Assembly (NCBI GenBank): GCA_019096065.1
Contig: JAGUCH010000003.1
Coordinates: 8,618,001-8,682,000, forward strand
Origin: Paracyclopina nana
Lineage: Eukaryota > Arthropoda > Copepoda > Cyclopoida > Cyclopettidae
Length of the DNA: 64,000 nt
Direction of reading: 5' to 3'
Positions 1 through 12,500 of the stretch are shown one piece after another. A model generated the notes under the pieces. The model did not search any database, had not been told where the DNA came from, and saw only the letters and a program-made list of their open reading frames with translations. Made by a program: the position numbers and the translations under genes. Positions within the stretch are counted from its first letter, which is position 1. Each line of letters begins with the position of its first letter.

Positions 1-8
1 TTTTTTAG

Positions 9-211
9 TCAACACGCTGATGCTGGCCAAACCCGACAAAGGGCGCCAAGTTGAAGGCGCTATCATTCAAATGGCTCAAACTGGTCAAATCGGAGGTCGA
101 CTCAGTGAGACCGACCTCATCGGACTGTTAGAGCGGTTTGCCGGAGCATCTAAGAAAACTGCAGTCAAATTTGACCGAAGGCGAAACGCCCTGGATAGCG
201 ATTCCGACTGA
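9..211 (+). CDS. PDCD5: PDCD5, last coding exon (partial gene)
   Basis: This is the C-terminal exon of programmed cell death protein 5, a small nuclear/cytosolic DNA-binding-fold protein linked to apoptosis and to TIP60 and chaperonin function. A T-run and AG at 1-8 form the acceptor. The exon then reads in phase (two bases complete a split codon) through LAKPDKGRQVEGAIIQMAQ and VKFDRRR to an acidic SDSD tail and TGA at 209-211. The family pattern LVKPEK...IQMAR..GQ...VKFNRRK...DSD is matched along the whole exon. The ATG at 20 is internal and not the start, because the protein begins upstream of the window. The N-terminal helix bundle is missing only because the window starts here. Confidence 0.88.
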
Positions 212-1404
212 ATCTATTGATCTTCTTCTTATTGGAGAGCTCAGTTTTCTACCACGACAACTAATCAATAACGCTTGTCTTATCAACCAAATTTTGTATC
301 TACACTCATCTACTAAGCCTTGCAAATGCAACTATGAGCAAGAGACATAAAATCGGTGACTTTCAAGTCATTTTTTTGTTCACATGTGTTGAACAGGTGA
401 AAAACATCAAAAGGTTTTTGCATTTAGCTCATGATGAGAAAGGTCCTTGCTTTAAATTTGCACGGTGTCAAGGCTTAGCACTTAGTGATAATGCAGCTTG
501 AGCTTTTTAAGCTGCTATGCTATCTATCTGAAGGCAACATGCAATCGTAAAAGCAGTTGCAGCCTAGAGTTGCTTTCTGCCGTTGGGAATACATATAAAA
601 GAAATTGGCCTAGACGCATTATATTTTTCCCCTCTGTACCTACAATTTGCACCCGACTTGCTGCAATAATTTTTATCTCAAAATCAAATGAAGCCTCCAC
701 CAAATGGATTTTTGTATTGCCTTATTGCTTGAAAATACCGAGTATTGCACAGCTTAACTTTAAAAAAACTGCATTGATCATGCACACAATTAGGTGCTTC
801 GTCTCGCATTCTCCAAATTGCTTTCCTTTCTTTTTACGCTATGACATGTTTGTTACTGACGTTGCAGCTCAGGAAAACGAGCACTGAAGTGTCCGATTCC
901 GTTAAAATATTTCGAGGCATTATTCTCGTTAGCTTAATGCCGGCATAGTATCTCGGTCAATCTCGTAATATGGCAAGCATTTGCTCTCGCATGACACTAC
1001 GATCGCGAACTTGACCTAGCTCAATTGACACTCTCCTTTTAAAGAGCGGTCATGCAAGGAATTTGCAATAACCTGTACGTAGCCCAGAAACTAGTAGCTT
1101 GGCAACCTCTACATAGCAGTATGTATTTTTTCCCTCGCGATGTGCGTTGAAAAGCCTAGGTCATGTTTTTAAAGGCCAGCCCGAGTTGTGCATTTTTGGC
1201 ACGTCGACATCTCCGACCTTAAACTAACTTAGAACGTCGCGGCCACCGTGTCAGGTACTACTTGAGTATATTTTAAGATAGACAATCTTTGGGCCTGATC
1301 AGGTGCTTTTTTCCCGTAGCCGTCGCCAGCAAGAATTTGAAGCAGTCACTCTTGATTCGGGAGTCACTCAATCCGGTTGGTTTTTTTGGAGCATCATCAT
1401 CAAC
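212..1404. other. Intergenic: PDCD5 3' flank and upstream region of next gene
   Basis: I see no supported gene here. The open frames at 498-887 and elsewhere have no recognisable protein content and no usable splice context. Part of the left side must be the PDCD5 3' UTR. The last few hundred bases should hold the promoter and 5' UTR of the gene starting at 1405, including pyrimidine-rich stretches near 1310 and 1380. Confidence 0.5.
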
Positions 1405-2670
1405 ATGTCGTACTACCAATACATGCAGTCAGTGTACCGGTCATGCCTGCCTCAGCTGAACAGGTCGCTGAGGTCATCTTCAGTGGAGAGATCACTGCCA
1501 AGGAGCTACTACTCCTCCTCAGCTGTGGCGGACTCCTCCAGCAGATTCATGAGGGCCACCACAGTGGGCCCCACTGACAGCGTGTATGTCTCAGCCATGC
1601 CCTTTGCCTACGAGGCGGAAAAGGCCGTTGAAAGGCTGATGGCACGCAGAGCAGCCTCTGTTGAGCCATCTCTGAGCAGGCCTTTCACCTACACTCAGGC
1701 TTATCAAACGGGAGGCCATGGCTACTCTGCCTTCGACTATAAGGTACAAATGCACTGTATTTAAAGCTGAGCATACATGCATTAGTAAGGTATACCAGTA
1801 TATCCATGGCATGTTTTAATCTAATGGACTTGCTTTTGGTTCAAATTCAGCAAAGGGAGTTTTTGACAATCTGTTAAAGCAGTCATCAGCTTAACGAGCT
1901 TTGATGCAAATTACTTTCTACAGTAGCCATGCAAGGCCACCTTTCCCATTTGCTGTATTTGAAGCTATAATTGCCATCTCATTCTATGTGGGTTGCAAAT
2001 CCTGCTTCTGCAGTAAATATGCCACAGTATAATGGAAAAAGTGGTGGCTTTTTTCACTTCTTCAATCTAGGTGATGGATTATGCCAGTCGCCTCGACCGT
2101 GAAGAAACCACTCGTCGCGTCATCAACGAGCGGAAGAGCTATTTGAGCTACGAGCCAACTTCGTTCCGTAGCCGCTACGACTACTACAGCGCCAGGAAGC
2201 ACGAGACGGACTTCATGTACGACAGGTCTGATGTCATGTCCACCTATCATCACTACCGCAAATCAAAGGCCACCCTTGAGGACCGCAACGCTCGCGCCAA
2301 GAGCCCCCTGGTCAGCCGCGAGCTGGATCGCTACTACAAAACTGAAAAGAGGTCGAGCTTTGTGGGTGACATCTCGTCGGGAGGCAGCAGAGACTTCAGA
2401 TACTACAACTACCGCACTGTGCCCTACTTCGGTGGATCAGACTACTACACGTACGTGCCAAGGCTCCTCAGGCACCTTAACAACATGCCCACTTATTGCA
2501 CCTAAACTCTTTTCTCACTGTCCACTGAATTTTTCCAGTTTTTCAAAAACTACTTACGATTAAAAACCAGATTGACCTTGCTAAATACATTACGCTAACT
2601 CGGTTGTACATAACTACTAACCAAGTCCATTTTTCGTTGCAGAATGACCAAAAGGCGTCTTCGACGTTAA
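1405..2670 (+). CDS. Tyr/Arg/Ser-rich basic protein, possibly a thick-filament muscle protein
   Basis: Three exons join in frame: 1405-1743, 2071-2450 and 2643-2670 (stop 2668-2670), giving 248 residues. Donors GTACAA and GTACGT and acceptors TCTAG and TTGCAG are canonical. The start is the ATG in CAACATG, giving MSYYQYMQSVYRS; the upstream in-frame codons look non-coding. The protein is rich in Tyr, Arg and Ser, with short charged helical parts such as DYASRLDREETTRRVINER and a VPYFGGSDYYT motif close to the C-terminus, ending MTKRRLRR. It has no signal peptide or membrane segment. The composition recalls small arthropod myofilament proteins such as myofilin or the unique head of miniparamyosin. 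I cannot confirm either, so the function is a guess. If the 2451 donor is not used, the frame continues to a stop at 2503-2505 and gives a different tail. Confidence 0.72.
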
Positions 2671-2816
2671 TGCTTTCTTCGTCAACATGTCCAAGCTGCT
2701 TCTTAACACCACCCTTTTCTGCTATGTCGATGATGGGTGCCACAGTTGATGATTTTTCGGGATCTTTCCTACCGCTCCAAAAACACAGTACCCGGATTTT
2801 TCACGATCGATGCAAT

Positions 2817-2842
2817 ATAATAATAATAATAATAATAATAAT
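2817..2842. repeat. (AAT)n microsatellite in 3' UTR
   Basis: A run of about nine AAT/TAA trinucleotides lies in the 3' untranslated region of the preceding gene. Confidence 0.85.
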
Positions 2843-3006
2843 ACTGTGCATGATTGTCTGGAAATGCCCCCGCGTGTTCATTACTTGATGCTCTATTACT
2901 AATCTTCAATGAGTGCAAATGGCCCCCTTTTCTGCAAATGTTGTGATAACTGATGATGATGTGAATGATCATGTTGTATATGTCATCTCTCTTTATTCAT
3001 TAAAGG

Positions 3007-3012
3007 AATAAA
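3007..3012 (+). promoter_or_regulatory. Polyadenylation signal of the 1405-2670 gene
   Basis: AATAAA sits about 340 bp past the stop codon, in AT-rich sequence. It is the first good signal downstream of the gene. It lies only about 115 bp from the opposing LRCH signal, so the two genes are tightly convergent. Confidence 0.6.
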
Positions 3013-3125
3013 TATATATCAATTCTGTAATATGCGGTCGGTGGTAGAATGAGTTTTTTTCTTTTGCTGGGGGGTAAAAGGCATTCATCAAAATTGGTGT
3101 TCACAGAATGGACAAATAGACATAT

Positions 3126-3131
3126 TTTATT
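3126..3131 (-). promoter_or_regulatory. Polyadenylation signal of LRCH
   Basis: TTTATT on the plus strand is AATAAA on the minus strand, about 405 bp beyond the LRCH stop codon. It is the best candidate 3' end signal for that gene. Confidence 0.5.
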
Positions 3132-3535
3132 TAGGTGTAGGCGCGGCCTCAAAGTGGGAGGGGGAAAATACCTATGGCCGCACTAAGGTAGCAGTAATAT
3201 CTTCTGAAAAATACTGACAAGCAAGCGACGAAAAGCAGAAGAATCGAATACAAAAATATTGATTTGAATGTGCAACGCTATCATCATCACCCACCATTCT
3301 TCATGCTTTAGAGCCAGTTGAGCACCACCGTAGTTTTCCTTTCTTGCCATAGCCGTTTCCATCAAATGCTTGTCACAAATGAATTTAGGCTTTTCAATGG
3401 TATATCACTTGAGCACTTCCGCGGAAATAATCACAGTCTTTGAGCCAGGGAGCAACGACCTTAAAAGAAATCTCAATTGAAAAAATGAAAACCTCCTAGA
3501 TGCTTTTAAGTAACTTACAATTGACTCCATATTGA

Positions 3536-6500
3536 CTACATATTCCTCTGGTGATAGAATCTGAGTAGCTCCGATACTGAGATGGCCACACGAACCGATC
3601 CTTGCTTGCGAGGCTCCAAAATGTCGGATGGGGAGCAAATGAGATCCTGGAAAAACACAACAGTCATGAGAGGCTTTAGTGGAATCACTTGAACTTTTGA
3701 TCCACGACAAAACATGCAGCATAATTACCTGACGCACAGCCATTACTTATTGTGTACGTGAGTGTAACAAAGACGAAGAAGATCATTTTTACGACCATGC
3801 TCGAATTGTCACAGCTATTTTATTTTGATCTTGTGGAAGAATACAGTATGGAATTTAAAACTTCTTTTAGTAAGCGTAAAAAAAATCTTGACAATAGCTT
3901 TTTGTTTTGATAAGCGAGAATTGCTGGCTTCTTCTCTTTTTTATAGGTATACTAAAAAATCCTGGAAATGTGTTTGTGTGCAATTTTGAAAGTAAGGCTG
4001 CCACCATAAAATAGTAAAAACTCTATTATATCACCAACAAATATTTTAAAAGGCCCTCTTCCATTATTCCTGACAAGTATGCAGACTAGATCATCGGCTA
4101 TGATGAAGAGTCACGCGCGCAGTAAAATCACTAATATTCAGGCGGGAAAATATACAATAGCAGACAAGTGCCAAGAAAAACAGCCAAAAGGAATAAAGTT
4201 TCGCTCAGATTTCCAATTTCTTTTTCTTTCTCGAGCTCTTGAGCAATTGTATGCCTGGGCACCAAATCTGGGAAATTTGCTGGAATCTTCATGGCCTCTG
4301 CTGCTCTTGATGCATCGTCATGATCAGTGTCAGATGTAGTGGTGGTTGTTAGCAGTTCAGGCTCAACGTTAGCAACATGCACTTCCTTAGATGCAGTAAA
4401 GAGGGCGTTTAAAGTGGCCTCAACGGCCTCCAAGTCAGGCTGGGGTTGCATGTTAGTTGTCCAATCAAAAAGGTTCTCCTTAGGAGAGACATCATCAAAG
4501 CCATCGTTTAATAATTAAAAAGCTTGCTCTTTCTGTTGCAAAATTCAGTGCCTGACTCAATTGGCAAAAAATGAACAAACAAAAAACAGAAGAGCACGAG
4601 CTGAACTAAAAACTGGAGATGAGGCAGCCAATGTAAGTACAAAGAGGAAGAAAAAACAAATGCAACTCAAAATAAATAAAGGACGACGATGCAGTTTTTG
4701 GGAAGACTTTTTGACCAAATGATACATTATTCTCCCACAAGAGCTCACACACACACACTCACACGCAAACGTCATGATACACGTATAAGGTATAGGCTTC
4801 ATACTTTTTGGGTCCAAATGAAAAGTTCTGACGCATATAATTGCTCAAGTATGCCCAGAGTCATTATCTCTTTATGCATGCCCACAAGTAAGAAGAACGA
4901 AATTGAGTTTCGAGAATCGAAAAAAAATCCCTAAGAGTAATACATCGACACAAGGCTGAATAAGCAATTTCCCACAATAATCAATGGTCTGCATACTTGC
5001 CAAGAGATCCAGCTATGAATATAGTGATTGACTATAAAAAGCATGAGGAGAAAGAGGAAAAGAGAGTCCCAATATGTATATATGAAGAAGTGTAAAAAAA
5101 AATAAGAAATTGTATCCAAGCAAAAGTTAGATTAAGCCAAGCACCGAAGTTCGCACCAAGCCTTCGTATGGTTGAATGATTAAAAATATTCTCTATGCTC
5201 ATCTTACCTCTCTTACGCCAATTTTCCTGCAGGCCAACAGAAAGTTCTCCACGTTTCTTCGACATTTAGCCACGGTCAATTTAGGCTGGAATGGAGAAAA
5301 AACGACCATTTATTCACCGAAACTGTTCGATAATTGGATGGAGAGTGGAAAAAGCTGATAATTCAAACTTTTTTGTGAGCCTCAACAACGGCTCAAAGTG
5401 TGACGATGTTCTCTATTGCAGGCCAGCTTTACTTCGGGAAAAACACTTCTTATTTAGATAACAATCAAGCACTAAAGGAGATCGGAGTGGAAAATATTTT
5501 TCTCCGCTTAATGGCCGGGATATGAGGAGAGAAAAACTTACTACAGAAGGAGATGGCACATGAATGCTCGGAACAGCTCGAGGCCGAACGTGATTGGCTA
5601 TATGACAAAGAATGACACCGTCGGCCAAGGCTAGGGAAATATCCTCTGGCATGGTGATCCGCAGCCTCGACTCGATTTCCATTCTTAGTTGATTGATGTG
5701 AGCGTCGGCCGAGGCCGATTTTTCCATATCAACACGTCGGACCGGGGCGCTATAGTTGTTGTTCCCTCGGAAGCCTCCATTATTGGCATCGAACGAGTTC
5801 ATCTTCAGCTTCCCCAGTGGCTTTATCATTCCCGTGCTGCCAGTGGGCGAGGGCTGGGGAATCGATGTCGTCGAGGCCGCCCGACCATTAGAGGTCATGA
5901 ACTTGTTGCTCTGCAAATCCGGCTGCGAGCCTCGACCAGCCACTGACCTCGAAGGGCTGACTTGCTTCGACTGAAAAGTACATTGAATCATGCCGAGATC
6001 CTATGGTATACATTTGGCAAAGTTGAAATCACCTTGACGTAGGATAACACAGCCTCTTTCTGCATGGCCTTCACGTCATAGAGGCTTCTTGTGGCAGAAC
6101 TAGGTGGATCTGGAATGTTACTCGATGATTGAAGTTGCTGCATTCTGGCCAAGGCCGAGGCCGTCAGTCGAGGCTGACTACCGCCATTAAGATGACTTTC
6201 TGCTACTGGAGGCTGCTGACGCAGTTGCCTGCAAAAGCGACGAAGGAATCATTAGTGGCTCAGATATACAACATGAGAAGTATACAATTACGGGTTATTT
6301 ACATTTTCATCAATACAATGATGACCTTTACACCCCAGATTATCAATGTGAGCTATATAGTATAACGAAATGTTTGTTATGCTGTTATAAATCAATTAAT
6401 CTCAACAACAAAGACAGGCCCAAAAGTGCAATTTAGCAAGGAAGATGATTTTAGTACAGTAGCAGTATAAAGTTAGTTGGATATTATGCATTTTGTCGTC

Positions 6501-9500
6501 GTTACCCACCTAGAACAACTAGTCTGCCCTGGTGAATTTTCCGCCATGAACTTTGAGGGTGTTGCTGCAGCAGTCATTGCATTGTTGTTGGGCAGTGGGA
6601 GCATGCTATTAGCTTTATTTTTGGTTTGGGTCGCTAGAAGTTTGTAGCTAGCGGAAGGCGAGGGAAGTTGGGATTTTATTACTACAGCAGCAGGCAACAT
6701 TCGCTTTTCTGGACTGGTCGTACTGCAGGTAGAAAAATAGCCTTTCAAGGAACGTCTCTCAAATCTTTTTTAGCATGCACAGTCTAGATAATTGTTTAGA
6801 TTATGCACTACAACACGAGTCTTTTGTCTTTATAAAGTTATAGGTTTGTGCAATTTTTTGATAGGAGCTCGACGTCGGAATTCATTAGCTTAAGGCTTAT
6901 TTGGTGCGGCTTAATCGGCACAAAGGGTATTTGCATTTAGTTTGCATTTTGACAGATTTGTGCCGTCGAGTGCAAAATTAGATGGAGCTTTGCAAAAATG
7001 TTTTCTTACAGCGCGTATTTATGCACTTACCCATGCTTGCCCAAAACGCGTTGGGCTGCTCGTCTCCGCTCTTCCTTCTCGTAGTCATCGGGACTTTCGC
7101 CTCGACCCGAGTCCAATTGTAGTTCGCTTTTTGTGAGGCCATTTTGTGACGCAGAGGCCGGCTTTTCCTGCAAAGACACAAAAAGTGGGCTCGTTACACA
7201 TAGAGCAGATACACAAAGCGAAGCACTCTCGATTTATACACAAATGAAAATGATGCGAATGTGCAAAGAATTAACCTTGATAATGGGAATTATTCGACTG
7301 CCATTTGGGCTTAAGGCCGACGATTCAGTGGATGAGGATCCTGAGCTAACGCTCGGTACTGATACTGTCATGGGATGGTTGGCCGCACCACTATGGTTCG
7401 GCTTGGCATAGTCCACAACCGATTGGCCATTTTCGTTGGTGATCGAGCCATATCCCGAGGAGCTCCCAGTGCTGGACGTGGTCGACCCTGTGCTCGTCAA
7501 CGGAGTCGGGTTCGCCACAGAGTTCAAGTTTCGACTCCTGCTAATGGCAGCCTCGGGGTGGTTGAGGCCTCCATACGAGCCTTGGCTTCGGGGCGAGCGT
7601 TGACAATTTGCCGCCCGCATGATGATTCTTCGGGCATCATCATTACTCTGCTGTTGAGGATCCGCCTAGAGATGAGGAACAGTGCGAGAAAAAGAAGAAA
7701 AATGACAAACTGAACAGGGTCCATTCATCACAGCAGCAAAATGAACAAACTCGAGGTGGGAAAGTATATAGTATATGCTACAAATCAATTGGTGCATTCA
7801 TACTTTCAAAGCTGCATGCATACCTCTGGATTGAATTCCTGAGACCATCGGCGGTCCAAGGGTTGCTCGCTCCCGTAGCCGCTGTCCGCAGTGTGCCTTT
7901 TACGCCTGGCGTCAGCTCCAAAGCCGCTGGCAAATCGGAAATCGTTCAACTGTGTCGTCGTTTTTCTATAGGATCTTCGGTAGTCATTGTCCGTCAAAAC
8001 GCCTCGTTTTCGGTCTTCCTTGATCGCCTGGATTTCCAAGTATTTGAACACGTGAAACCTTCCCCGCGAGCAGAGCTGAAAGGAGGAATATTCGCTTTAG
8101 CCGCAGCAGCGCTTTTTGGAAATAATTCTAGGCCTACATTAGCAGGAGGGCAGGTTAATGGATTCTCTCCCAGGTTCAAGCAGATGACGGTGGTCATGAA
8201 ACGGAGCTCATTAGGTAGGACAGAAATGCGATTGCCGCTCAGGTCCAGGGTTGTCAGTTGCAAGTAGGAAATCTCTGAAAGAGAACAAGAATGGCACATT
8301 AATTTGGATTTCAAGCGCTCCATCACTAGAATTATATGCCACACGCACGTAAACAAATTGATTGATGAGCTGCACAATTGTGAGTATAGAGAGCAAAATC
8401 GAAGCATTCAATGCGGACTTTTCATTCAAAAACGCGGAAATGAATTACACACGCATTCAGAATATTAAATACAGCGAAACGAAATCAGCTGTGAAATTTG
8501 GCCATGCCAATGCAATATTGTAATTCGTACCTATGGGGATTTCTTGCAGGTGATTTCTCCTGAGGTTGAGGACTTTGAGCGATCCCAAGTCGCCAATTTG
8601 CACCGGTAAGTGAGTGATCTCGTTGCACGAGGCATCGAGCTCCATCAAGGTTTGCATCTTGCCAATCTCCTCGGGAAGACTCACCAGTCGATTGTTGTTG
8701 ACCACCAGAGCCTGCAGAGGTAGCTCGCAAATGGAGGCCGGCAAATAGCTCAGCTGGTTCCGACTGAGGTCGAGGAATCGCAAGGACTGGAGGAATACAA
8801 CCGAGTCGGGAATCGACCGGATCGCGTTGTGGTACAGCACCAACTTTTCCAAGGAACAATAATCTGTACATTCTTGAGGAAGCTCTGTCAGTTTGTTTCG
8901 GGAGAGGTCTGAAAAAGTAAAGCGACATTTAGAGAAACCCTCGATCCGTCATATTTCAATATTTGCAGCCATGCAGCAGGGAACCCGATCCTTCATCCAT
9001 ATTTGGATGTGCTGAATTAAATGCAACGTGGGGGAGCAATTTGCCCAAAACTTACGGAGGAATAATTTCTCATGTAGCTATACAGTATTTTAGCGTTAAT
9101 TTATCTGCCATAAGCATAGCCAAAGTTGACCGCACAGGAAGTTAGGCTACGGTAGCCATGATTGGACCATTGTTTGCATCTACACTGACCACGCAAGCGA
9201 ATCCTTCTTTATTTAGACACGACTGCAGTCTCGTTGCAGCACAAGTGACCTTTGTTGGCCTTATTATTATGACAGTCATGGAAACAATAGTCCACGAGTC
9301 GTAGATAATAATGACCCGCATTTCGCAACGAGGCAAGCTCGGTAGCTGAAGTAAAAATACCCGTGAAATCGAAGATAGTCAAGGTTCAAAGTTTGCCGAC
9401 CACAAATGTCAGAAAGTCAGCGCAATTTGTATCACAGCTACATAAGTTGCATGCTTCATGGCTCGTATGCGAGCTAACTATTTTTTAAGAGCGCTGATTT

Positions 9501-12500
9501 ACGCCGTTTGGGCGTGTGCCTCAAGTCGTTATTTTACTATTTGATCATCACCATAGCAGTATGTTATAATAGTGCAAAAGGCAATTTCCATCCATCAAAA
9601 GTGCCAAGCTTACAGCCTCCCCTAAACCTGCGTTATTGAAAAAAGCCCGAAAATTGGAGGAAAAAACTGGGCGTGAAAGCGATTAAGTGAAAAAAAGATA
9701 ACTAGCTAGCATAGTAGGGCTGGAGGAAAAAAGCTATAAATTCAGAGCTCTGACAAGTGTTGCAGGTTTAAATTCCTTCTTGTCCAGAAGAGCACAGGTG
9801 TGCAATAGGAATGTCGCTGACGGTATCGGGTGGGGTCAAGAGCTTTAAAAACTCGTTGTTGTTTTAAAACAACAACAACAACAACGAGCTAGTGGCTTAA
9901 CCTATTGACCAGTTGAGCAAAAATTCATATCGTGTCCTGGGGCCATCTAAAATACCTCCTCAACCTTCATTTTCTACGCCTACGCAATCATCAACGACGG
10001 GACAACAACAACGAGAACGTTGTTATCTAAAACCTCGCAGTTCAAGAATGCACACTTGACAATCATTGCGAAGCAGACAAAATGCTAAAAATGCAATGAT
10101 TGACTAGTCGCTGAGCATTTTCTGCGATGGCATTTGAAAAATCGCCTTTGTTTTGCCAAGCAAACTTTTGCGGCGCTGCAACGAATGTTGCTGATCTCGC
10201 GAGGAAATAGTTAATGTACATCGTCCCCCAAACTAATATGGCGACGGTCGTTGTCGTTCAAAAATATGCATGAATAACAAGCCAAAAATTCCTTTATGGA
10301 CATCTTGGAAGCATCTGAAATTTTTCCAGCTGACAGGCCACCTATCATCTTGGCAATTTTTTTATTTTGCTGAAATTCAACACATTTTCAAAATTGCTGT
10401 GCGTTCACATAAAATACCAAGAATTAGCGGCGCGTTGATCGTGAATGATGTTGGCAAACATTCTCAAACTTGTCAGGATTACGCTCATGTTCGACTTTAA
10501 CAAAACATTATTTTTCAGCTTATAGTGGTCGTGACTTATTTGGCGTGTCGCATTCACACCTTCGACTTCGTTTTTATGAATGAGCAAGGTCAGCCGCGTC
10601 AGCCAAGCAAAGAGATCCTGGACATATACTTTACGCATTACGGTTGAAAGTGCGACCACCAATAAAAGTTTTGTCGCTATTTCGCAGCATCCTCCGCGCA
10701 AGGCCTAACTCTGCGCAGCGCAGTCAAAATGTCAAGATTTAATCATTTCGTGAACTTCCTATCGTGTTTTAATTAGCAGTAATGCACGTCCTTGGCTCTG
10801 CGAATAAAAGGAAAATGCCACCACCAGTAAGAAACCAAGATTAGCTAATACAGCATCCGCCAGTCAATTAGCCAAATGAGCAGCTTTGGTGCCATATTGC
10901 ACCGCCAGAGCAAAAAAAAAGACTCATTAATCAGGAGGAAAGTTGAGGGCAATAGCCCTTATCAGGGCACGTATCGATCGTCCCCTCTTATCGTCAGCCG
11001 GAATCATGAGACATCGCAGTTAAAGGGCGTGGCGGTGTCGCCTGTGAGACGAGTTCAAGAGCACACAACAGCGCAGGGAAATGATAAAATGAAGGCCTAT
11101 TCGGGAAATGGATGGGTCCTTCTGTCTAGCAGCAGTCACGACAATGCGCCATCATGGACTCAATCAAGAATGTATGCCACACTCGGGTCGGGAGTCCTCC
11201 AAAAGTATCGATTGTCCAGACTCTCGCGCGCCACCCAGCTTTTGGCAGATGAGATTGGTGGGACTCCTCGGTAATTGGCATGAGGGGACAATGCAGCAAT
11301 TAGTGCAATGGAGGCATAATGATCCAGAGGAGAGGTTTAACGGTCGCACTGGATGGTCCCCCATGTGCAACGTGGCGCTCGCTGGCTTTGGAGCCGTAGC
11401 TGTGGCAGCCACGGTGGGCAGGTAGAGAAGAAATTGTTAGGGATTCAACTTGGGGTCTTCTCGGCAGGGGTCAAGCCACTCTCACCGGCTATTCCAAACG
11501 AATAACTATCTATTTCTTTTGAGCTACATGGAAAACGCGCGGAATACAATATACCCTCATGCTCCTCACACTGAACAACCGCAATTGGAAAATCCCGCCA
11601 AAGCTAAATGGCATCCGAAAAAAAAGATGATCCTTTCGCAATAGTTGTTGCCAAAAAGCGTAACTGTACTAGAGGGCAAAAAGGTAGCAAGGATGTTAAT
11701 TTTTTACGAGCAGTCAAGTGGGAAAGCGCATTGTCGTCTCGCTCCCATTAAAACCGCCTGTTTTTTCAACAACAACGATATCACTAAGGACCGTGAGAAC
11801 AGTCACAGAAAAGTTGTTGTCGTCGCGCGCAGTAGCAGCAGCAAAAATACAAACCAAACTGCGATGGCGTCACCTGGCGCAAATCAACTCAAATTCTAAT
11901 CCGACGTGTATTTATACTGTTTGTCTCGCTCGCGTAATCTGACGTGACGTCGGCTCGATTTTCCAAACGCCAAGGTGCATATTACGACGATCGAGACGGT
12001 GGTTTTTTCTTGGCCCTGACCCAAGCGGCGCACAAAGTGACTCGTTATGGGGGAAAAAACTGTGATTTCTCTGTGAGAAGCCAAGGCTTTGCCCACTTAT
12101 CTCCCCCACGTGATCCAGGATAGTGTAGCAGCAAAAAGGTCATTTGTCATGAGCCAAGCTTTGTGTCACATCTAGATGAGAAACTAAACGAAGGAGGAGG
12201 AGGTGAATTTTAACTTTCACCCTTGAATACTACATGAAATTTCCTGTCTGCATCTTCTTCTTCTCGCTCAATTGGGGGCCCTTTCAGCATTCTTTCGCAG
12301 ATGAGTGACAGAACTGATGTTTCGTCACCACTACCACCCGAAGGCTCGAGTCAGGAAGTCGACTGGTGACTTCATTTTCTGACAAATAGCGTTAAGCGTG
12401 CGTGCCCTGAAACCTCCCGAAAAAAAGAGTGGATCCTTCTCAGCAAGGATCTTGCCTACGATTTCCGACCACCGCATAAAACTATGGAAGAAAACACGAA

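Noticed and set aside
10876..11274. 132-codon plus-strand open frame in LRCH intron 1
   Set aside because: Basic, low-information sequence with no family motif, no splice partners and no promoter-like context.
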